DNA of 12,387 bases from Flavobacteriia bacterium (lineage in GTDB: Bacteria; Bacteroidota; Bacteroidia; Flavobacteriales; Flavobacteriaceae): contig DRQI01000255.1 in the NCBI GenBank assembly GCA_011330545.1, forward strand, positions 1-12,387, in the 5' to 3' direction. The notes below the pieces were generated by a model that saw only the letters and a program-made list of their open reading frames with translations, made no database searches and was not told where the DNA came from. Below, piece after piece: positions 1-6,118 of this stretch (its first letter is position 1; the number at the start of each line of letters is the position of its first letter). The position numbers and the translations under genes are program-made.

Positions 1-3000
1 ACAATTAATCTCAGCCACACAAAATGGCAAAAAATTGGCTGTTAAATGGCAAGAAACAACTTCTCCATCTACCTACCACGAATTTAAAATCGACAGTATC
101 CATCGGTTTAAAGACGATTCTGAAATCGAAATAAAATGGTCTGGTAAACCAATGGGAATCAATACCAATGGCAGTTCAAAAAAACAAATTCCCGGTACCG
201 ATAATTTTAAAGTAATTTCAGTAGATGTTATTCAAACACCCGAACAACATCTGGCCATTAACTTTTCAGACCCCTTAAAAAAACAGCAAAATTTTAATGG
301 CTTGGTAACAATAAAAGGCACCAAAAATTTGAAATACGTTGTAGACGGCAATGTGTTAAAGGTGTATCCTAGTACCCGAGTAGTAGGCAATGTAAAAGTG
401 ACTGTTTTTCAAGGTATCAAAAATAACGATGGCATTAAATTCAAAAATAAATTTTCAGAAAACATTGCTTTTGAACAAGTTAAGCCGGCAGTAAGGTTAC
501 TAAAGAGCGGTGTTATTTTACCAAATTCTAAGAACCTGAAATTCAATTTCGAAGCTGTTAATTTAAAAGCCGTAGACATTCGTGTCATTAAAATTTATGA
601 AGATAATGTATTGCAATTTTTGCAAGAAAATAATTTAGATGGCATCAATCGGTATAATTTGCGAAGGGTAGGGCGTAGAATCGCGAAAAAAACAATGATC
701 TTGAGCAAATCGGATATTGATAACGATGGCAAATGGAAAACCTATGCCGTAGACCTATCAAAAATGCTAAAAACCGACCCGGGAGCCATTTATAGAATTG
801 AATTAAGTTTTAATCAAAGCTATTCATTATATAAGTGCGATGGCAGTGAGACAGTTGCCAATACTGATACTGATGATGAATATTATGAAGACGATTACTA
901 TTATGACGATACCGCCGAATATACCACTGCTGAAGCCGAAGATATGGAAGAACGGGAAGAACAATATTGGGATAATTTAATTTATAACTATCACAACTAT
1001 CGTTATTACAATTGGGAAGACAGAGAAAATCCTTGTAAAGAAGCCTATTATAATAATGAAGACCGTATCGTTTCAGCAAATATCCTCGCTTCAAATATCG
1101 GTGTCATCGCCAAAAAAGGCGAAAATAAATCGTATCATTTTGCGGTTACCAATATCCTGACAACCGCACCTATCAGTAATGCTACCATCACCCTATACAA
1201 CTATCAACAACAAGAAATTGCGAGTGTAAAAACCGACGGACAGGGTTTTGCCATTTACGATGCTGATAAAAATGCCTATTTTGCCATCGTCTCCAATAAA
1301 AATCAAAAAACCTATCTCAAACTAAACGATGGTTACGCTTTATCACTCAGCAAATTTGATGTCTCGGGAAAGAAATTACAAAAAGGCCTAAAAGGTTTTA
1401 TGTATGGAGAGAGAGGTGTGTGGAGACCCGGCGATACCATTCATGTTACATTTGTTCTTAATGACAATGCCAATCCATTACCCAAAAATCATCCTGTAAG
1501 ATTAGAAGTAACCGACCCACACGGAAAGCTATCCTATAAAAAAATTACTACCCAAGGTACAAACGGATTTTACGCCTTTGCCATACCAACAGATGAAGCT
1601 GCAGCTACGGGTAATTGGAATGCAAAAGTAAGTGTTGGAGGGGCTACCTTTTATCAAAACCTTAAAGTAGAAACCATAAAACCCAATAGGTTAAAAATAA
1701 AAATTAATTTTAAAGACAAAGTACTCACGTCAAAAAAACCATTAGAAGCCTCTTTAAATGTAACATGGTTACACGGTGCCGTAGCCAAGAATTTAAAAGC
1801 CGAAGTAAATGCTAAATTCACCAGTACTTCAACAGCATTCAAAAAATTTTCCGATTATATTTTTAAAGACCCAACCAGAACTTTTACCACCGAAGAAATG
1901 ACCATTTTTAAAGGTACGCTAGACGCTTCGGGCAATGCTACCTTATCGAAAAAGATAAATTTTGGCAAAAAAGCCCCCGGAATGTTAAAAGTATCATTTT
2001 TAACTAGGGCATTTGAAAATGGAGGCGATTTCTCTATGGATGTTATCAGTAAAAATTTTGCACCTTATGATGCTTTTGTAGGCTTGCGTTCGCCAAAACC
2101 CAAAATGTACGGTTCGTATGATACCGATGAAAATGTTGCATTTGACGTAGCTACCGTTGATGCCAACGGAAATCCGATACAACGTAACGGATTGGAAGTA
2201 AAAGTATATCGAATTCAATGGCGTTGGTGGTGGAATTCTTCCTATGACGATTTGGCATCCTATGTAGGAAGTAGCTATCACAAGCCGGTAAAATCAATGG
2301 CCATAAATACCAACAGAAAAGGAAAAGGAACTTTTAACATTAATATTCCTGACGACGAAGGAGGCCGGTATTTGATAAGAGTCTATGATCCGCAAAGCGG
2401 GCATGCTACCGGAAGGACGGCTTATTTCTATAAAAATTGGTGGAGAAGGCCTTCTGGCAGTGACCCGCAAAGTGCAAAAATGTTATTGTTTTCTTCCGAT
2501 AAGAAAGACTATAACGTTGGCGAAAAAGCCAAAATAACCTTTCCATCAGGTACCGAAGGCAGGGCTTTAGTCAGCATAGAAAATGGCACCGAAGTATTAG
2601 AGCAAATCTGGGTAAAAACCCAAAAAGGAGAAACCACTACAGAAATTCCTATTACCAAAGAAATGACGCCCAATGTATTTGTTAATATTTCGCTGCTGCA
2701 ACCACATGCCTCTACTGCCAATGATTTGCCATTGCGTTTGTACGGTGTAATTCCCTTATTGGTAAAAGACCCTAATACCATTATAACACCTCAAATAGCA
2801 ATGCCAAAAACATTACGTCCCGAACAGACATATACCGTTAAAGTAAATGAAAAACACGGTAAACCCATGACTTATACCCTAGCCGTTGTAGACGAAGGAT
2901 TGTTAGATTTAACCCGCTTTAAAACCCCAAATGCATGGAATAGTTTTTATACCAAAGAAGCCTTAGGTGTAAAAACGTGGGATATTTTTGACCATGTAAT

Positions 3001-5074
3001 AGGTGCGTATGGCGGAAGTATTCAACAAATATTTGCCATTGGTGGAGATGAAGATGCCGCACCTAAAAAACCTAAAAAAGCAAATCGCTTTAAGCCTGTA
3101 GTTACTTATTTAGGGCCGTTTACCCTAAAGAAAGGCGAAACCAAATCACACCGTATAAAAATGCCCGAATACATCGGTTCTGTGCGTACCATGGTAATTG
3201 CCGGCGATAATTCGAAAGCGGCGTATGGCAGTGCCGAAGAAACCACGCCCGTTCGTAAACCGTTGATGGTATTGTCTTCGCTTCCGCGGAAGTTGAGTCC
3301 CGGCGAAAAAGTAACCCTGCCCGTTACCGTCTTTGCCATGGAGAAAAAAATTAAAAAAGTAAGCATCAGCCTAAAACTAAGTAAAGGCATTGCCATCATT
3401 GGCCAACAAACACAATCGCTAACCTTTAACCAACCCGAAGAAAAAATGGTGTATTTTGATTTAGACGTAGGCAATGTAGAAGGCATTGGTACCATAGAGG
3501 TATTGGCTTCGGGCAACGGAGAAAAATCATCGTATAAAGTAGCGTTAGATGTAGTAAATCCGAATCCGGTGAGTACTAGCGTTACTGATATAATGTTAGA
3601 ACCCAATGCTATCCAAACCATCAATGTTGCAAGTTTTGGCGTTGACGGCACAAGTAGTGCGGCAATAGAATTTTCTACACTGCCACCGATGGATTTTACC
3701 AAAAGGCTACAATATTTAATTCGTTACCCTCACGGTTGTGTAGAACAAACCACTTCAAGTGTATTTCCACAATTATACCTAACAGATATTTTTGATTTGA
3801 CCTATGATAAAAAGCAACAAATGGATGACAATATCAAAAAAGCCATTGAACGTTTAGGGTATTTTCAAACCCCAAATGGCGGAATGAGCTATTGGATAGG
3901 CCAAAATACAGCAAACGATTGGGGTACGAGTTATGCCGGGCATTTCTTGATAGAAGCGCAGAAAAAAGGATATAGCCTACCTTTGACATTTATGGCAAAT
4001 TGGTTAAGGTACCAACAACAGGCAGCTAGAAACTGGCGTTCAGATAGCAGGTATCATTATTATGATTTGGCGCAGGCATACAGATTGTATACCTTAGCCT
4101 TGGCAGGCCATCCCGATTTAGCTTCTATGAACCGTTTGCGCGAACAGGCAACCCTCTCTAACGATGCAAAATGGCGATTGGCGGCAGCTTATGCGTTGGC
4201 AGGGCAAAAAGAAGTGGCTAAAAAAGTTGCCGCTACGGCCAATATTAATTTTGAATCGGTTAGGGGCGACTATTATACCTATGGTTCTGTCAATAGAAAC
4301 AGGGCGATGGCATTAGAAACCATGTTGTTAACAGATAATACCAAATCACGAGAAATAGTACAATACCTCGCTAAAGAACTCACTTCGCGTAAGTGGATGA
4401 GCACACAAACCACTTCATATTGTTTATTGGCTATGGCGAAAATGGTTGAAAAAAACGGCGGAAAATCAATCCATATAAACTATGAAGTTAATAATAAAAA
4501 CCCCGAAACCATCAATACCAACAAAGCTTTTTCACAACGAAAACTTACCATAAATAATGGTGATAACAACTTAAAAATCACTAATAAACAGGCAAATGTA
4601 GTATATGTAAGAGTTTTAAATTCAGGTATTTTACCGTTAGGCAAAGAATTGGCAGAAAGACGAAATTTAGGCATTCGTATCACCTATACAGATGCAAATG
4701 GCAATGCTATTGACATCTCTAAATTAACCCAAGGAACCGATTTTAAAGCCAATATTACCATCACCAATTTAAAATATGAAAATGTACATAATATCGCCTT
4801 GACAGAAATCTTTCCTTCGGGTTGGGAAATTGTTAATACGCGCTTTACGGATTATGGAGGCGGTACGTCGAGTAAAGCCGAATTTACCGATATTCGCGAT
4901 GATAGGGTCAATTTTTATTTTTATTTAGGAAGAAAAAAATCAAAAACATTTACCGTATCCTTAAATGCATCGTATTTAGGAAAATATTACCTACCGGGTA
5001 TTCAGGCAGAAGCCATGTATGACAATGATTATTTTATAAGGACTAAAGGCACATGGATTGAAGTAGTAAAATAA
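1..5074 (+). CDS. Bacterial alpha-2-macroglobulin family protein (5' partial)
   Basis: Thioester protease-inhibitor protein of the bacterial A2M family, known to act in the periplasm, usually membrane-anchored, trapping proteases covalently. The frame is open to the left edge (first full codon at 2-4), so the TTG at 35 is not the start; the signal peptide/lipobox and first macroglobulin domain(s) should lie upstream. Counting residues from position 35: MG2-type motif YGERGVWRPGDT near 455; bait-region-type domain about 815-910; A2M domain from about 1020 (VVTYLGPFTLKKGET); thioester motif PHGCVEQ with Cys1235 (codon 3737-3739), followed by the helical thioester domain to about 1500; C-terminal macroglobulin domain ending ...GTWIEVVK. 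Residues 268-343 form an Asp/Glu/Tyr-rich loop bracketed by two Cys. The thioester Cys, Glu and Gln are all present, so the trap looks active. The stop codon abuts repeat element A. The family call is firm; the missing length is inferred from typical family sizes. Confidence 0.95.
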   Translation, partial: QLISATQNGKKLAVKWQETTSPSTYHEFKIDSIHRFKDDSEIEIKWSGKPMGINTNGSSKKQIPGTDNFKVISVDVIQTPEQHLAINFSDPLKKQQNFNGLVTIKGTKNLKYVVDGNVLKVYPSTRVVGNVKVTVFQGIKNNDGIKFKNKFSENIAFEQVKPAVRLLKSGVILPNSKNLKFNFEAVNLKAVDIRVIKIYEDNVLQFLQENNLDGINRYNLRRVGRRIAKKTMILSKSDIDNDGKWKTYAVDLSKMLKTDPGAIYRIELSFNQSYSLYKCDGSETVANTDTDDEYYEDDYYYDDTAEYTTAEAEDMEEREEQYWDNLIYNYHNYRYYNWEDRENPCKEAYYNNEDRIVSANILASNIGVIAKKGENKSYHFAVTNILTTAPISNATITLYNYQQQEIASVKTDGQGFAIYDADKNAYFAIVSNKNQKTYLKLNDGYALSLSKFDVSGKKLQKGLKGFMYGERGVWRPGDTIHVTFVLNDNANPLPKNHPVRLEVTDPHGKLSYKKITTQGTNGFYAFAIPTDEAAATGNWNAKVSVGGATFYQNLKVETIKPNRLKIKINFKDKVLTSKKPLEASLNVTWLHGAVAKNLKAEVNAKFTSTSTAFKKFSDYIFKDPTRTFTTEEMTIFKGTLDASGNATLSKKINFGKKAPGMLKVSFLTRAFENGGDFSMDVISKNFAPYDAFVGLRSPKPKMYGSYDTDENVAFDVATVDANGNPIQRNGLEVKVYRIQWRWWWNSSYDDLASYVGSSYHKPVKSMAINTNRKGKGTFNINIPDDEGGRYLIRVYDPQSGHATGRTAYFYKNWWRRPSGSDPQSAKMLLFSSDKKDYNVGEKAKITFPSGTEGRALVSIENGTEVLEQIWVKTQKGETTTEIPITKEMTPNVFVNISLLQPHASTANDLPLRLYGVIPLLVKDPNTIITPQIAMPKTLRPEQTYTVKVNEKHGKPMTYTLAVVDEGLLDLTRFKTPNAWNSFYTKEALGVKTWDIFDHVIGAYGGSIQQIFAIGGDEDAAPKKPKKANRFKPVVTYLGPFTLKKGETKSHRIKMPEYIGSVRTMVIAGDNSKAAYGSAEETTPVRKPLMVLSSLPRKLSPGEKVTLPVTVFAMEKKIKKVSISLKLSKGIAIIGQQTQSLTFNQPEEKMVYFDLDVGNVEGIGTIEVLASGNGEKSSYKVALDVVNPNPVSTSVTDIMLEPNAIQTINVASFGVDGTSSAAIEFSTLPPMDFTKRLQYLIRYPHGCVEQTTSSVFPQLYLTDIFDLTYDKKQQMDDNIKKAIERLGYFQTPNGGMSYWIGQNTANDWGTSYAGHFLIEAQKKGYSLPLTFMANWLRYQQQAARNWRSDSRYHYYDLAQAYRLYTLALAGHPDLASMNRLREQATLSNDAKWRLAAAYALAGQKEVAKKVAATANINFESVRGDYYTYGSVNRNRAMALETMLLTDNTKSREIVQYLAKELTSRKWMSTQTTSYCLLAMAKMVEKNGGKSIHINYEVNNKNPETINTNKAFSQRKLTINNGDNNLKITNKQANVVYVRVLNSGILPLGKELAERRNLGIRITYTDANGNAIDISKLTQGTDFKANITITNLKYENVHNIALTEIFPSGWEIVNTRFTDYGGGTSSKAEFTDIRDDRVNFYFYLGRKKSKTFTVSLNASYLGKYYLPGIQAEAMYDNDYFIRTKGTWIEVVK

Positions 5075-5241
5075 ACCACCCCGAGCATGCTTATGGCATG
5101 CCCACCCCTCCTTTTTTAAGGAGGGGAGTAAACCATCTGGGTTTAAGATAAAAAGTAAAGAATGGAATAAGAAGTCGGCACGCAAACTCCTTCCCTTCAA
5201 AAGGGAAGGTGGCTTCCAATGGAATTGGAAGACGGAAGGGT
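5075..5241 (+). repeat. Structured intergenic repeat element, copy A
   Basis: First of three related ~165-nt elements. It starts ACCACCCCG directly after the A2M stop and ends GACGGAAGGGT. Four hairpins are visible in order: GCATGC-TTATG-GCATGC (5085-5101); CCCCTCCTT/AAGGAGGGG with a TTTT loop (5105-5126); CCTTCCCTT/AAGGGAAGG with a CAA loop (5189-5209); and CTTCCAAT-GGA-ATTGGAAG (5213-5231). Hairpins 2 and 3 are conserved among copies; hairpins 1 and 4 are unrelated in sequence between copies but self-complementary. The right half, reverse-complemented, aligns with the left half (ACCnnnCCG, hairpin, CCACC, hairpin, GGAGT), so the element is an inverted pair of one module around a ~60-nt centre. 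No long U-tract follows the hairpins, so a simple terminator is not an adequate description. It resembles a REP/BIME-like or MITE-like element; I do not recognise a named family. Confidence 0.85.
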
Positions 5242-5285
5242 ACATCACACAAAGTTTAAATTGGGTTAAAAGAATAGAAAAATTA

Positions 5286-5696
5286 ATGTCAAAAAAACCT
5301 TGGCTACATAGAAACTGGAAATGGCTGACACCCGTATTGATACTATTTTCAGGACTCGCAGTAATTATCTCACTAGCCGGAAATGAAATTTCAGGAGTTG
5401 TCAGTGTGTTTTCAGATTCAGAAATTTATGAAAATGCACTAAAAATAGCCAAAGGCAATGAAGAAGTACAACAAACCTTAGGAGATTTACAACCGATTGA
5501 TTTAATGGCAATTGTAGAAGGAACAATCAAGTATTCTAACAATAACAATACTGTTGATATTTCAGTGAGAGTGAAAGGTTTAAAAGGAAAAGGAAAGCTT
5601 GATATTTCAGCAAACAAAGTTCAAAATGAGTGGGTATATTCAAGAATTAAAATTCGAATAAAAAGACCCAAACAAACCATTAAAATTCTAGAATAA
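5286..5696 (+). CDS. Coa1-family small membrane protein
   Basis: 136-residue protein resembling the Bacteroidota 'cytochrome c oxidase assembly factor Coa1 family' (Coa1/Tim21-like fold). Visible hallmarks: N-terminal basic/aromatic stretch RNWKW followed by one membrane helix (about residues 15-32, PVLILFSGLAVIISLAG); a central segment with the family pattern ALKIAKGNEEVQQTLGDLQPI (compare the usual A..nPEV...LGePI); a beta-rich half with VDISVRVKGLKGKGKLDISA (compare ipv.GpkGkG.l.v) and NEWVYSRIKIRI. The topology is probably one N-terminal helix with the domain outside the cytoplasm. In eukaryotes Coa1 helps early assembly of cytochrome oxidase; in bacteria the role is essentially untested and no oxidase genes are nearby, so the function is inferred from family only. 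It lies alone between repeat elements A and B, 44 nt after A ends. Upstream (5242-5285) I see only AT-rich DNA with no clear Shine-Dalgarno. Confidence 0.75.
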   Translation: MSKKPWLHRNWKWLTPVLILFSGLAVIISLAGNEISGVVSVFSDSEIYENALKIAKGNEEVQQTLGDLQPIDLMAIVEGTIKYSNNNNTVDISVRVKGLKGKGKLDISANKVQNEWVYSRIKIRIKRPKQTIKILE

Positions 5697-5705
5697 TAGT
5701 TATGA

Positions 5706-5868
5706 ACCACCCCGAACACATTAATGGTGTGCTACCTTACTTAAGAAAAAGACAGGCGTTTAGAAACAGGTTTAGATTAGAAACTAGAAATTGAAAATAT
5801 AGTCAGCGGGCAAACGCCTTCCCCTTTAAAAGGGAAGGTGGCCATGCCAAAAGCGTAGGCGGAAGGTT
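5706..5868 (+). repeat. Structured intergenic repeat element, copy B (partly eroded)
   Basis: Begins ACCACCCCG 9 nt after the Coa1-like stop and ends near GGCGGAAGGTT. Hairpin 1 is short (ACAC/GTGT, 5716-5730). Hairpin 2 is degraded (the CCCCTCC/GGAGGGG arms are lost), while hairpin 3 is kept with one extra C (CCTTCCCCTT ... AAGGGAAGG, 5817-5838). Hairpin 4 is imperfect (GCCATGC ... GCGTAGGC, 5841-5860). The centre shares GGTTTA, ATAGTCAG and GCAAAC with copy C. Copy B carries AGGCGTTT (5754-5761) and AAACGCCT (5812-5819), perfectly complementary, where copy C has GGAGTTT/AAACTCC: a compensatory change. Same orientation as A and C. Confidence 0.75.
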
Positions 5869-5940
5869 ATAATTTATAAAAAGAGATTTGAAAATAAGCA
5901 AAGAGTGTTGGATGAAATTAGTAATTATTTTAAAGATTAA
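5830..5940 (+). pseudogene. Possible 3' remnant of a DUF559-type endonuclease gene
   Basis: The frame ending at TAA 5938-5940 is open back to 5830 but has no in-frame ATG. From 5875 it reads YKKRFENKQRVLDEISNYFK. The RFEN motif followed after a short gap by VLDEI resembles the C-terminal end of DUF559 (Vsr-like, PD-(D/E)XK fold) proteins, which typically close with RFEN..., a few residues, then VLEEI and a basic/aromatic tail. Relative to that pattern about seven residues seem to be missing. The catalytic domain is absent. The remnant fills the whole gap between the right end of element B and the left end of element C. It could be chance: the match covers only about 20 residues. Confidence 0.3.
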
Positions 5941-5944
5941 CCAA

Positions 5945-6112
5945 ACCACCCCGTCTTTTTGCTTTGGCAAAAACCCACCCCTCCTTAAAAAAAGGAGGGG
6001 AGTTTACCATTTAGGTTTATATAAAAAATTACGAATGAAATAAATAGTCAGTATGCAAACTCCTTCCCTTTAAAAGGGAAGGTGGCCACGCTATGAGCGT
6101 GGACGGAAGGGT
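5945..6112 (+). repeat. Structured intergenic repeat element, copy C (5' leader of pbpC)
   Basis: Best-preserved copy besides A. It runs from ACCACCCCG to GACGGAAGGGT and ends 6 nt before the pbpC ATG. Hairpins: TTTTTGC-TTTG-GCAAAAA (5956-5973); CCCCTCCTT/AAGGAGGGG (5978-6000, A5 loop); CCTTCCCTT/AAGGGAAGG (6062-6082); CCACGC-TATGA-GCGTGG (6086-6102). The two outer hairpins have no sequence in common with those of copies A and B. GGAGTTT (5999-6005) is complementary to AAACTCC (6057-6063), linking the two halves. Any transcript reading into pbpC from upstream would carry this structure immediately before the start codon. Confidence 0.85.
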
Positions 6113-6118
6113 TAAGTT

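Noticed and set aside
35..37. TTG at 35 as the start of the A2M gene
   Set aside because: The frame stays open to the left edge (codons from position 2), and the protein lacks a signal peptide from this point, so the true start lies upstream of the window.
3106..3702. 198-codon ORF on the minus strand inside the A2M gene
   Set aside because: Antisense shadow of a well-conserved A2M domain; no recognisable protein features of its own.
5105..5209. Repeat hairpins as simple intrinsic terminators
   Set aside because: The GC-rich stems are not followed by U-tracts, and the inverted, paired organisation is more than a terminator needs; some effect on transcript ends is still possible.
4991..5248. 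85-codon minus-strand ORF over the A2M 3' end and element A
   Set aside because: It is mostly translated repeat element (PSL-KKEG type sequence from the purine hairpins), a typical spurious annotation.
5075..6112. CRISPR array from the three similar repeats
   Set aside because: Copies are ~165 nt, spaced irregularly with a gene between two of them, and internally palindromic; no cas genes.
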